The notes: generated by a model not told the origin, from the sequence alone. 64,000 bases of DNA from Bin55 sp009840545 (GCA_965208815.1 OZ242357.1:1984001-2048000); one strand, 5' to 3'; numbered from the stretch's first letter, positions 43,470-52,736 are shown. Made by a program: numbers and translations.

Positions 43470-46400
43470 TCGAATCCGTCTCTGCTAATTACGATGTGGC
43501 CATCATTGGTGCGGGGCCTGTCGGTAGCTTCTGTGCTTTAGCCCACGCTCGAAAGGGCGCACGAGTAGCTCTGCTTGAAGCCAATCCAAAGGCTTCTAGA
43601 CGATTAGCTGGCGAGTGGCTCCATCCACCTGCAGTTCGCATGCTACGCGACTTAGGTATTCATTTGGACGCGTCGCCTCATAGCAGCCCGGGAACCGGTT
43701 TCGTGGTTTTTCCGGAAGACCGTTCGGAACCCATTGAGCTCCCATATCCCGGAGAAACTACGGGCATGGCGTGCGAACATGCAACTCTCGTATCCAAGCT
43801 TCACAACGCTCTCGAAGACTGTACCGAAGTAGACCGTTACGAAAGCGCTCGAGTGCGTTCAGTCGAGAATGGAAGAGTTACATTTTCTATGGACGGCGAT
43901 CAGAAGTCACTTGCAATCGATCGGTTAATCGGCGCAGACGGGCGCGCTTCCGTCGTCCGCAAGTCGCTGGGACTGCCTACAGAACGCATGACATGTTCGC
44001 GCATGATCGGAGTCGTTCTCGAAGGAGTCGAACTCCCGTATGAGGGTTACGGGCATGTGATCATCGGCGGACCCGGTCCCATTCTCATGTTCCGTTTGGG
44101 TACCGATAAGATCCGCATCATCGTTGACGTACCTTTGGATCACTGGACTCCCCGTGATCGGGTGTCAATGCTATCGGAGTCTTACGCCAATCTCTTGCCA
44201 GAGTCGATCTGTGAACCGTTTTCTACAGCGCTCCGCGATGGGGTGTTTCAAGCTGCAGGCAATGAATTGCTGCCGCGAGCCACCTACGGAAATTCTCGTC
44301 GGGTGCTAATTGGTGATGCAGCAGGCCACTATCACCCGTTGACCGCGGTCGGAATAACTCTCGGTTTTAGCGACGCACTGGATATTGCGGAGACTCAGGA
44401 TTTTCGCAAGTTCACCGCTAAGAGGCTGGATTCTGTCCGCGCTCCCGAACGCCTCGCATTTGGTCTTTACGAAGTCTTTGCCGACCATCGTCCGGAATCA
44501 GTCGCTGTTAGGCAGGCAACCTATCGTCGATGGCGGAAGAGCTCAAAGATTCGAAAACACACGATGAATCTCCTTGCTTGCGAGAACGTATCGATTATTC
44601 GATTAGGACTGACATTTTTCTCAATCATGGCTCGTGCTATTGCGAGCTGTTATCCGAGATCGTTCAAGTCTAAGGAATGGCGACGGGCACGAGACGTTAC
44701 TGGAGCGTTAGTGTCTCGGGTAGGACATTTTCTAGGTGGATTCCAGTCTCTTAAAGCAACAGACAGTGCCACAGGGAAGAAACCCGAACGTGTCTGGAAC
44801 AGATTGTCTAGATCACTACTAGTTTCCGTTAAATCGGACGACATTAAGCCCCAAGCAGCCAATGCTTTGCACGATGCAGAGCCCGACAGCCGTGAAGCTC
44901 TTCAAAGTGCAATTGAGCAGCTTCTTTCGCTTCAACACGAAGACGGCAGCTGGGAAGGCGAAATGCTTTGGTGTCCAATGCTTACGGCTCAATACGTGCT
45001 CTTGAGCTTCGTACTGAACCAACCTCTCGAGCCTCGTCGGCGACGTCTTGTGCTCAAACAATTCGAACGTACTCAATTAGAAGGCGGAACGTGGGGTCTA
45101 CACGAACACTCGCATCCCTATCTGTTTGTTACCACGCTGGTATACGTTGCTGCTCGTTTGCTCGATGTCGAAAAAGATGACCCGCTAATCGCACAGGCTG
45201 GACACTTTTTGCGAACCGAGGATGTGACTGCCATACCAAGTTGGGGCAAGTTCTGGCTAGCCATTTTGAACCTCTACGATTGGAAAGGATTGAACGCAGT
45301 GCTGCCGGAACTGTGGATTCTCCCTCATCGAATTCCGTTGCACCCATCAAACTGGTACTGTCACACGCGTCTCATCTATATGGCTATGTCTGTTGTGTAC
45401 TCGAGCCAATTTCAGGTACCTGTTACGCGGGTAATTGAAGAGTTGCGTGACGAGCTCTATCCGGACAAGTTCGACAGCATCAAGTTTAGGTCGTCGAAGA
45501 ACCGAATCCGAAGCGAGGAAGTATTTTCGCCACCCACTGCTCGGCTACGAATTTGTTATGCCTTGGGTCGGGTATACCAACTATTCCACAGTAAACGACT
45601 TCGAAATAAGTGTGTTAGCGAACTGGTCGAAAGAGTTCGCTGGGAGATGAACAGCTCCGACCACACAAGCATCTCTCCAGTTAGCGGTTTCCTCAATATT
45701 CTTGCATTGTGGTTGCAAGATCCAGACGATATCGACTGTCAGAAAGCACTAGTCCGAATCGAAGGATGGATTTGGGAAGACGAAAGAGATGGCACTCGAA
45801 TAACAGGTGCAAGAAGCGCTTCCTGGGACACAGGGTTTGCGTTGCAAGCGCTCGCGAACACTCCAAAAGCGGGCGGCGTACCAGATGCCCTCGACCGAGC
45901 AACCAAGTTCTTAGTAAGCCAGCAAATTCGGGAAAGTTTCGACGGATTTAGTTCAGCTTATCGAAATGACCCGAAGGGTGGCTGGTGTTTTGCAGGAATA
46001 TGGCACGGCTGGCCCGTAACCGACTGCACTGCTGAGGCGATATTAGGAGTACTTGCAACAAGACCAAACGCAATTGATCCCGAGGCAATCCGCGAAGCTA
46101 CTGAATTTATGCTACGTGGTCAGAACAACGATGGCGGATTCGGGAGCTACGAAGCTCGACGTTCTCGGTCCAGTCTCGAATGGCTCAATCCGGCCGAAAT
46201 GTTCGGTGAGTCGATGACCGAAAATTCTTATGTCGAGTGCACGGCCTCCTGCCTGGAAGCCCTAGCTAGCAGTCGTACTCACTTCCCCTCTCTTGTAGAT
46301 GAAGCTCTCGACCGTTCCATTTCTCGCAGTGAAGAATGGCTCCGCCAGTCCCAGGAAAGCAATGGATCCTGGCGTGGAGTATGGGGAGTGCAGTACATCT

Positions 46401-46840
46401 ACGGTACCTTGTTTGGAATAAGAGGATTGAAAGCAGCTGGTGCCAATCCCAGTGATGCTGCACTGCGTCTTGCATGCAAATGGCTACTTGAGAAACAACG
46501 TGAGGATGGAGGATGGGGTGAGCACCACAGCGGATGCTGGAAGGGCTGCTTTGTCCCACATGACGAGAGCCAGGTAATTCAGACCGCGTGGGCGTTGATT
46601 GGTCTGCTCGAAGCTGGCGAATCCAACTGGGTTGCGATTTCTCGCGGCGCAAAATTCTTAGCTGATAGCCAACTAGATGACGGTTCGTGGGAGCGACAGG
46701 ATATGGTGGGAGTGTTTTTTCGCACAGCACTGTTGGACTACGCTCTATATCGACAGTATTTCCCGCTTCATGCACTTAGCCTGTACGAGCAACGTCGCGA
46801 GGCTCGCAAAGTTGGGAAATCGACAGCCGCTCGCCCTTAG
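43466..46840 (+). CDS. Squalene monooxygenase-oxidosqualene cyclase fusion
   Basis: A continuous 1124-residue frame joins two sterol enzymes. Residues 8-430 are squalene monooxygenase: FAD motif VAIIGAGPVG (11-20), GADGR (156-160) and the squalene-epoxidase signature GDAAGHYHPLTAVG (283-296). After a linker (430-475), residues 475-1115 are oxidosqualene cyclase: QW repeats (GSWEGEM, GGWGEH, GSWERQ), catalytic Asp853 in DCTAE (853-857; hopene cyclases have DDTA) and the C-terminal GVFFRTALLDYALYRQYFP. It should convert squalene through 2,3-oxidosqualene to a tetracyclic sterol. His847 and Val851 near the active-site Asp mix cycloartenol- and lanosterol-type residues. The TTG start overlaps the CYP51 stop (TTGA), which supports coupled translation. 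A misassembly is unlikely. Confidence 0.95.
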   Translation: MIESVSANYDVAIIGAGPVGSFCALAHARKGARVALLEANPKASRRLAGEWLHPPAVRMLRDLGIHLDASPHSSPGTGFVVFPEDRSEPIELPYPGETTGMACEHATLVSKLHNALEDCTEVDRYESARVRSVENGRVTFSMDGDQKSLAIDRLIGADGRASVVRKSLGLPTERMTCSRMIGVVLEGVELPYEGYGHVIIGGPGPILMFRLGTDKIRIIVDVPLDHWTPRDRVSMLSESYANLLPESICEPFSTALRDGVFQAAGNELLPRATYGNSRRVLIGDAAGHYHPLTAVGITLGFSDALDIAETQDFRKFTAKRLDSVRAPERLAFGLYEVFADHRPESVAVRQATYRRWRKSSKIRKHTMNLLACENVSIIRLGLTFFSIMARAIASCYPRSFKSKEWRRARDVTGALVSRVGHFLGGFQSLKATDSATGKKPERVWNRLSRSLLVSVKSDDIKPQAANALHDAEPDSREALQSAIEQLLSLQHEDGSWEGEMLWCPMLTAQYVLLSFVLNQPLEPRRRRLVLKQFERTQLEGGTWGLHEHSHPYLFVTTLVYVAARLLDVEKDDPLIAQAGHFLRTEDVTAIPSWGKFWLAILNLYDWKGLNAVLPELWILPHRIPLHPSNWYCHTRLIYMAMSVVYSSQFQVPVTRVIEELRDELYPDKFDSIKFRSSKNRIRSEEVFSPPTARLRICYALGRVYQLFHSKRLRNKCVSELVERVRWEMNSSDHTSISPVSGFLNILALWLQDPDDIDCQKALVRIEGWIWEDERDGTRITGARSASWDTGFALQALANTPKAGGVPDALDRATKFLVSQQIRESFDGFSSAYRNDPKGGWCFAGIWHGWPVTDCTAEAILGVLATRPNAIDPEAIREATEFMLRGQNNDGGFGSYEARRSRSSLEWLNPAEMFGESMTENSYVECTASCLEALASSRTHFPSLVDEALDRSISRSEEWLRQSQESNGSWRGVWGVQYIYGTLFGIRGLKAAGANPSDAALRLACKWLLEKQREDGGWGEHHSGCWKGCFVPHDESQVIQTAWALIGLLEAGESNWVAISRGAKFLADSQLDDGSWERQDMVGVFFRTALLDYALYRQYFPLHALSLYEQRREARKVGKSTAARP

Positions 46841-46990
46841 AACTTGCAACTAGCCACAAGTCTGCCAAATAGAAGCGATTCCAGGAAACAGCTCAGCAAG
46901 TCGATATTTTGTTGGCTTGTATTACATTCCGAAGCAAATTACACTGTGAATTCACGCTGCATTCCGAGCCACATCCAGGAACCTTGACTC

Positions 46991-48172
46991 GTGGAAAAGT
47001 CTGAACGCACTCACATACTGGATGTCCTTACCAGTCACATTGCGAACGATACAACTGCAGATGCTGGTGGCATCATGCGTGCACCGATGTCAGACTTCAC
47101 ATGCCCGAAATTACTTGAACAAGAGTGCGAAGTATTGTTTCGAAACACGCCTTTGTGCATGGGTCTCTCGTCTGAACTTCCTAAACCCTACACATATTGG
47201 TCTGACAATGCCTCAGGTCTCCCCATCCTCATGGTTCGCGATGAAGAAGGCAAATTTCGAGCATTCGCAAACGCTTGCCGGCATCGAGGGAGTCAAGTTG
47301 TACTTGAGGGTCGTGGTTCAAAAATGCGCTTTACCTGTCCATTCCATGCATGGACCTACGGAATCGATGGCAAATTGGAGTCCGTGAACAAGAGCAATCA
47401 CTTCGGGGACGTCTCGAGCTTGGACTTACATCTCATCGAATTGCCCTCTGCGGAATTTCATGGCACATTGTGGGTACGACCGACTCCAGGAGACCCGCTA
47501 GATGAAGACGAGTGCCTTGGCGGTCTTCAACGCGACTTGGTTCACTGGAATTTTCCAGATTATTCTTTCGCCGGTACGCAGATCATCGATGCAAGGATGA
47601 ACTGGAAGATCGGTGTCGATTCCTATGGTGAGATTTACCATCTAAACGTCCTACACACTAAGACCTTGGACAAAGAGGTCGTGGGTAACGCGCAGACATT
47701 TGACGGTTTTGACAAAAACTTGCGCATGGTTATTGCCAACGAGAAGCTCAATCTAATGAGATTGCTGTTGCCAATTCGAGAGAAATGGCCTTACAAGCAA
47801 ATAACTTACACGGTCTATTTCTTCTATCCCAACGTCATCATGTTGGTGGACTTATTTGGAGTAGATTTCTTGCGAATCTTCCCTCTGGACAACTCTCCTT
47901 CCAAGTCACGGACAATTCATGCGTGGTACATCGACCCCAACGTCGAAAAGTACTTCAAAGATCACGAGTCAGCATACGAGGATAGGATGAAGCGATTCAG
48001 ATCAGTTGTTGAAGATGAGGACTACGCGATCGCTGCGGACATGCAAGTTACCGCCGAACGAGGGACACAGACGGAGATTGTGCTTGGGCGAAACGAGGTG
48101 GCTCTCCAACACTTCCACAATGCGCACAGAATGGGACTTTCCCGAGACCTGCTGCCAGTTGAGGACTTGTAG
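46991..48172 (+). CDS. Second Rieske oxygenase of the sterol cluster
   Basis: This 393-residue aromatic-ring-hydroxylase-type alpha subunit has Rieske ligands Cys96-x-His98 (NACRHRGSQVV) and Cys116-x2-His119 (CPFHAWTYG), and a catalytic domain with Asp/Glu-His-His iron ligands in DSYGEIYHLNVLHTKTL. It differs clearly from the Rieske protein at 39895. Position between the cyclase fusion and the convergent squalene synthase unit suggests a sterol oxidation, for example a second C-4 oxidation or ring desaturation, but nothing specifies which. It has a separate 150-bp leader with a possible TTGTAT-17-TACACT promoter and AGGA ahead of the GTG start, so it may be regulated apart from the long operon. 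Confidence 0.75.
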   Translation: MEKSERTHILDVLTSHIANDTTADAGGIMRAPMSDFTCPKLLEQECEVLFRNTPLCMGLSSELPKPYTYWSDNASGLPILMVRDEEGKFRAFANACRHRGSQVVLEGRGSKMRFTCPFHAWTYGIDGKLESVNKSNHFGDVSSLDLHLIELPSAEFHGTLWVRPTPGDPLDEDECLGGLQRDLVHWNFPDYSFAGTQIIDARMNWKIGVDSYGEIYHLNVLHTKTLDKEVVGNAQTFDGFDKNLRMVIANEKLNLMRLLLPIREKWPYKQITYTVYFFYPNVIMLVDLFGVDFLRIFPLDNSPSKSRTIHAWYIDPNVEKYFKDHESAYEDRMKRFRSVVEDEDYAIAADMQVTAERGTQTEIVLGRNEVALQHFHNAHRMGLSRDLLPVEDL

Positions 48173-48270
48173 CTCGTCTCTGGAACAGGAGAGATCCTAC
48201 TAACTGATCTTCGCATCGGATTCGAGTACTAGTGCATTAGTCGTTTACGAGCCTTCCATTTGACCGGACT

Positions 48271-49014
48271 CTATCCCAGCACACTGTAGTTGCCATCCAA
48301 AATGATGCGAATGGAGACAAAGAGTCCCAAGAGCGGACAAAGGACCCAGGGGGCGTTTGTTCCTAGGACATAGAGGTACAGGTCACGTCGAGAGATTTCG
48401 ACTTGGCGATTAGCCACGAAGAAACTGATCCAGTACACACTCGTCATGTAGACCCACTGCCAAAACATGGCTAGTCCAAGGATTCCCGCCACACGCGGGG
48501 GTAGGAAATAGAACGTAAATGATGCGTAAAGCAACAGTGTTGGAAGAAGCGACAAGAAACCGTTGGCCGTGTCCACATTGAAACCGTACGTCCGTCGATC
48601 TGCAAACGACGGATCGTATTGCGAGTAAGTTGCCCACACATCAGCCCAGAGTGAAGGAGACAGGACCTGCGTCCACGGAACTTTGGATGCAAAGAACTCA
48701 ATATGTGGAATTCGGCCCGTTTTGATTTTCCGTTCTCGCCAATACACGGTTCGTTTTTCGACACGGGATCGCTGAAGATACAGACACGCTTCCCAGTAGC
48801 AGATCAGTACGTTAATAGAAAAGAACAGGATGAGAATCGTATGTACGAGACTAAGATTCTGGTGTAAGTAGTATCGAGTGCCCAGTCCAATTCCAGTCAA
48901 GCAAACCACGACAAGTGTGGTGAATGACAGGACACGAATCGTTGGCTTTCCGCTGGTGCGGAGCTCGTCGTTCTCGACTTCTGCCAGGGAATCCTTCCCC
49001 GAAGTCTGAGTCAT
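48271..49014 (-). CDS. EBP/EXPERA-like membrane protein, candidate delta8-delta7 isomerase
   Basis: The 247-residue protein has five or so hydrophobic helices. Three regions resemble emopamil-binding protein, the eukaryotic sterol delta8-delta7 isomerase: a helix with an embedded acidic residue (LICYWEACLYL, compared with an E in the corresponding EBP helix), SLWADVWATYSQYDPSFADR (compare LWKEY-KGDSRY) and a final helix with NAPWVLCPLLGLF fitting NxxWxxxP. It overlaps the squalene synthase stop by four bases (ATGA). Family and function are inference from these partial matches and context; a general EXPERA-domain or unrelated membrane protein is the alternative. Confidence 0.5.
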   Translation of the reverse strand: MTQTSGKDSLAEVENDELRTSGKPTIRVLSFTTLVVVCLTGIGLGTRYYLHQNLSLVHTILILFFSINVLICYWEACLYLQRSRVEKRTVYWRERKIKTGRIPHIEFFASKVPWTQVLSPSLWADVWATYSQYDPSFADRRTYGFNVDTANGFLSLLPTLLLYASFTFYFLPPRVAGILGLAMFWQWVYMTSVYWISFFVANRQVEISRRDLYLYVLGTNAPWVLCPLLGLFVSIRIILDGNYSVLG

Positions 49015-50093
49015 CTACGAGTTTTGCGGACTAGAGATTCGATGGCAGATAGAGTAGGCACCGTTGTATTGAACAACCAACGCAATGCGCGATTTGAACG
49101 AAGTGCAAAGTTGACCGCCGCAACCGAACTGTACACTAGTCGACGCGAAATCTTGACTTCATCTCCCTTTCGAAACTTGGGATTGTCGTGGATTCGACGG
49201 AGGGTCAGGCTGGCAAATGCGAGGGTCCATCCAAGGAAGCGACGAATACCAATTTCCTGTTTCGGCATGAGAGTGAGGTAACGCAAACTCTTCTCAAGAC
49301 GACTTCTTGCAACCCCAAGAAGCCTAACGATTCTCGGATCTGCGCTGGAGCTACCCCGTTGCGAGGCTTGAGCGGCTTCGGCTTGACCGGAGAATAGACT
49401 GCGAGGCAACCAGCAGACGCTTCGCTTCTTATCTTCACAATGGTCTTTCATGATGTTGATAAGTTGCAAGCCGCTACCGAATTTTGATGACAGAGAGAAC
49501 AGTTCATCTTTTCGAGACGCAATGTCATCGGAATAGTCGCAGAGCACCTCGGTGATCATTTCACCCACGACGCCGGCAACGAAATAACAATAACGATCTA
49601 CCTGTTCGAGATCTGGAAGTCCCTCGGAACCTGTATCTACAAACTCGCTCATACCCCGGCACATGGTCTCAACACACTTCTCGATTGGATCAGTTTGAGA
49701 ACGTGGCATCTGCTTGTGCAAGCCCATCACAAGCTCGGTATTGGCCACCAAATCTCTCTCGTCTCTGTTTGTTCCTTCAGAGAGCAGAGGCGCAAGGTCT
49801 GTGGTGAATGAATCCGGCGACTCTTTGCGACGTACAACATCGGCAAACCGATGTAGAAACTGTTTCTTGAAGGACCCATCAAGCTCCGGTTCATCTTCAA
49901 TCGTGTCGGCGATGCGGCAAAGGAGATAGGCATTCCCGATTGCATAGCGTACGTCAGGAGGCAGTTGAGGAATCGTCAATGCGAAAGTCCGGGACACGCG
50001 GCTGAGCGCATGAGTCTGATACTCAATCGCAGGGCTACTCGCGAGTTGCTTAGACTTAGAGATACGATCAGTTTGTCTTACTTCTGCATCCAC
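49011..50093 (-). CDS. Squalene synthase (farnesyltransferase)
   Basis: The 360-residue head-to-head prenyltransferase joins two farnesyl diphosphates to give squalene through presqualene diphosphate. The two Asp-rich Mg2+-binding motifs are DTIED (63-67) and DHCED (217-221), with SRTFALTIPQLP near 34-45 and the YCYFVAGVVGEMITEVL helix near 168-184, resembling single-protein eukaryote-like synthases rather than the HpnCDE route. Start is GTG at 50093. It lies between the interrupted C-24 methyltransferase gene and the EBP-like gene; the 248-bp spacer upstream may hold its own promoter, but I only see weak boxes. The insertion upstream could affect its expression. Confidence 0.94.
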   Translation of the reverse strand: MDAEVRQTDRISKSKQLASSPAIEYQTHALSRVSRTFALTIPQLPPDVRYAIGNAYLLCRIADTIEDEPELDGSFKKQFLHRFADVVRRKESPDSFTTDLAPLLSEGTNRDERDLVANTELVMGLHKQMPRSQTDPIEKCVETMCRGMSEFVDTGSEGLPDLEQVDRYCYFVAGVVGEMITEVLCDYSDDIASRKDELFSLSSKFGSGLQLINIMKDHCEDKKRSVCWLPRSLFSGQAEAAQASQRGSSSADPRIVRLLGVARSRLEKSLRYLTLMPKQEIGIRRFLGWTLAFASLTLRRIHDNPKFRKGDEVKISRRLVYSSVAAVNFALRSNRALRWLFNTTVPTLSAIESLVRKTRR

Positions 50094-51029
50094 ACTACTT
50101 GCTCTTTAAACGTACGGAAACATTTGTCACCAACCAGCACCCAATCCAAAAAGGTGCCTCGGGAGTCCCAAATAGTACAACACCAAGTCCATAATTCCCA
50201 AATGTTAGAGAAATACCTAACGTTGGCGAAAGAGTGGCAAGTCAGTGTTTTGCCAATGAACTACACCGATCTAGCTCGGACTAATTGAGTAAAGATACAG
50301 CGAGGCGTTGTGCAGCGAGTTCCCCTGTATCTAGCTGATTGCTAGCTTGGTTTGCGAGCATGTACAAGGAAACTGGGCGTAAATATTCCGAGTTTGCCTG
50401 CTTCTGTGAGCGAATCGGCAGCAGCATTCAGAATTCGGGATGTTTCGGAAGTACCCTTCGGAGCTAACTTCAACCTTTCTAGAATACGTGTCAGAACAGC
50501 TGTAAAAGATCGTCCCACTGGAGTGCGAGCAGCTGAAGATATTGAAAAATCGCGCCCTTCCAACGCCATGTACCAAGGAGTGGACGGATCACCTACTACA
50601 ACTTGTTGATCCAGCTTTTCAACCACCTCAAAACCAGCAGATTCCACCGCTGCGACATATTCGTCAGCTGACAGAAGGTCTGGTGTTGCGTTGTTGCGTT
50701 CAATCTGAGCTCGAATTTGAACATGTGAAGTGTTGGACGCATCAAACTTATCTGTGAGAGTCCAGTCAATGAATGCGGCTTCGGCACCTGGCTTTAGCAA
50801 CCTAAAGAGTTCACAAAACGTCCTCTTTCTGTCCGGCGCATGGCAAATTGCCTCGAAGGAGTACAGGGCATCGAAGGTGCCATCCTTCAACGGAACATCC
50901 ATAAAGTCTGCGTACAGAAATGAGCACGAATCGCCTAGTCCCGCCTGATCAATCAATTTCTCGCCACGCTGAATCTGATAGGCATTAAAGTTGATGCCAA
51001 CGATTTTCGCTCCAGTAGACCGACCGATG

Positions 51030-51036
51030 GTTATGA
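51030..51036. repeat. Left target-site duplication
   Basis: GTTATGA directly abuts the left inverted repeat and is repeated exactly at 52737-52743 on the far side of the element. Only one copy is needed to restore the interrupted methyltransferase frame, as expected for a target duplication. Confidence 0.85.
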
Positions 51037-51054
51037 CCTTGATATCCGGTTAAG
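51037..51054 (+). repeat. Left inverted repeat of the IS
   Basis: CCTTGATATCCGGTTAAG is the exact inverted complement of 52719-52736. The transposase presumably binds and cuts here. Confidence 0.9.
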
Positions 51055-51158
51055 CGAAATTGCCAAAGAAAATCCGGCGCGCTCATAACAGGTCGTTTCG
51101 CTAAAATAGCGTTACACAAACAACTCACCTGTCAGGTGCGCACCGGAGGCGTATGAGC

Positions 51159-52463
51159 ATGATAACAAATCCCCGTCGCGTCGAGGTCGATTTCAGCAAT
51201 CACCATCTCACGGGATCGGGCGGGCTGTGCTTTCTTTCGCGCATGGCGCGTCGACTGGATCTGTTTCGCGCGCTCTCTTCTCTGCGCTCTCTGAAGCGAC
51301 GGCGACGGGGGGTTCCGGACGCCGAGCGGACATGGTCGCTGATCGCCTCGCTGGCCCTGGGGAACGGTGCCCTGTCGGATCTGGAGGTTCTGGGATGGGA
51401 CCGGACGGCGTGCGAGCTGCTGGGTCTCACGGAGCGTCCGAGCCCTCGCCGGGTGGGGGAGCATCTGGCCCGCTTCGAGGATACGGACGTCGCCGCGCTG
51501 CGGGCGGTGGGCCGCAAGATGGCGCAGGAGGTGGTTCCGGGGATGGCGCGGCACTTTCTCGACGAGCTGGGCTACGTGCCGCTGTTTCTGGACTCCACGC
51601 AGATCGAGGTGCGGGGCGGACGCTTCGAGGGGGCGGCCAGGGACTACCAGGGGGAGACCGGCTACCAGCTGGCGGCCGCCTTCGTCGGGCACGTCCAGGT
51701 GAGCGGTCGTCTTCGGCCGGGCAACACCCATCCCGCCCACGGCTGGCTCGAGCAGGTGGAGCGCGACGTCGAGCCGCTGCTGGCGGGCGTTCCGGTGTGG
51801 GGGCGCATGGACAACGCCTACTACCGCAGGGACGTGGTGGAGCACTTCGAGGACCGGGGCTGGGACTACTCGGTCAGCGTGACCTCGGAGGTCGCCAAGC
51901 GACCGATCCTGGACGCGGCGGCACAGGTGCTGGAGGACGCGGACTGGGAGGAGATCAACGAGCACGAGAGGGCGGCGCTGATCACGCATCGCCCGACGCG
52001 GTGGCGCAACATGCAGACCTACGTGGTGGTGCGCCAGGAAGTGGTCGGCGGGGAGCGGCTGCTGTTTCCGCGGCACACCGTGATCCTGGTGTCGCGCGAC
52101 GATCTCGACCTGAAGGAGCTGGTGCTCCGCCATCGCGGCAAGCAGGGGCAGGAGAACGCGTTCAAGGGCCCGCTGCGGGAGATGAACCTGCACCATCCCC
52201 GCTGCATGGGGTTCCGGGCGAACCAGGCGTACTACGAGTGCGCCCTGATCGCCCAGCTGCTGGTGCGGGCCGTCCAGCACCGCATGCTGCCCAAGGAGGC
52301 GCGGAGCCGCAGCCTCGGCTACGTCATCCGGCACCTGATGCGCACGGTGGCCGTGCTGGTGCGCACCGGCCGTCGTCTGTATCTGAACTTCGCGCGCTCG
52401 AACTGGGAGCTGGCCTGGCTGCTTCATGCCGCGGACAGCTTCGGGGAGACCGTCGCAAGCTGA
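51159..52463 (+). CDS. IS1380-family transposase
   Basis: The product is a 434-residue DDE transposase. Catalytic acidic residues are readable in VPLFLDSTQIEVRG (first Asp), WGRMDNAYYRRDVV (second Asp) and the R-x-K-x-E-type motif RHRGKQGQENAFKG (Glu), the arrangement of IS1380/IS4-group enzymes. GGAGG lies nine bases before the ATG at 51159; an ATG at 51153 is only three bases from it, so 51159 is preferred. The frame is full length with no lesion, so the element may still be mobile. Its base composition is far more GC-rich than that of neighbouring genes. Confidence 0.93.
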   Translation: MITNPRRVEVDFSNHHLTGSGGLCFLSRMARRLDLFRALSSLRSLKRRRRGVPDAERTWSLIASLALGNGALSDLEVLGWDRTACELLGLTERPSPRRVGEHLARFEDTDVAALRAVGRKMAQEVVPGMARHFLDELGYVPLFLDSTQIEVRGGRFEGAARDYQGETGYQLAAAFVGHVQVSGRLRPGNTHPAHGWLEQVERDVEPLLAGVPVWGRMDNAYYRRDVVEHFEDRGWDYSVSVTSEVAKRPILDAAAQVLEDADWEEINEHERAALITHRPTRWRNMQTYVVVRQEVVGGERLLFPRHTVILVSRDDLDLKELVLRHRGKQGQENAFKGPLREMNLHHPRCMGFRANQAYYECALIAQLLVRAVQHRMLPKEARSRSLGYVIRHLMRTVAVLVRTGRRLYLNFARSNWELAWLLHAADSFGETVAS

Positions 52464-52718
52464 GCGCCGCGTCGGGCGACATCGAGACTGACGTAGCGGC
52501 GACATGTTCCACGTACCGGCGAAGAGTTCCGCTCTTCCGCGAATCGGTTCGTCCCAAAACTCGCAAAACCAGCGCACCAACGCGCAGTCGCGCCGAAATA
52601 TGCGGTTCCCCGTCGACTCTCGCGCACACTCGGCGTTCGTGGCGGCATCCTCGTCCCATTCAAGAGCAAAAACTATCTGGCGTTGGATGGAATGATCTAG
52701 AATCCGACCTCTGCAGAC

Positions 52719-52736
52719 CTTAACCGGATATCAAGG
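52719..52736 (-). repeat. Right inverted repeat of the IS
   Basis: CTTAACCGGATATCAAGG is the exact inverted complement of the left end. It lies about 256 bp beyond the transposase stop. Confidence 0.9.

Larger units (their letters stand above)
51037..52736 (+). mobile_element. IS1380-family insertion sequence, 1700 bp
   Basis: The element is bounded by perfect 18-bp inverted repeats (CCTTGATATCCGGTTAAG at 51037-51054 and its complement at 52719-52736) that start with CC as in the IS1380 family, and by 7-bp direct repeats. It encodes one DDE transposase read opposite to the gene it interrupts. By eye its coding part is close to two-thirds G+C, well above the surrounding genes, which implies recent arrival from a GC-rich host. 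About 270 bp follow the transposase stop before the right end; I see no second gene there. Confidence 0.93.

Noticed and set aside
46266..46775. 169-codon frame antisense to the cyclase
   Set aside because: Antisense shadow of a well-supported gene.
51132..52580. Long minus-strand frame of about 482 codons across the insertion element
   Set aside because: Arg/His/Pro-rich product typical of the antisense of GC-rich coding DNA; no motifs.
51227..52723. Long plus-strand frame of about 498 codons across the insertion element
   Set aside because: It is an alternate frame of GC-rich DNA, very rich in Gly, Ala and Arg, and the transposase frame has clear DDE motifs and a ribosome site.
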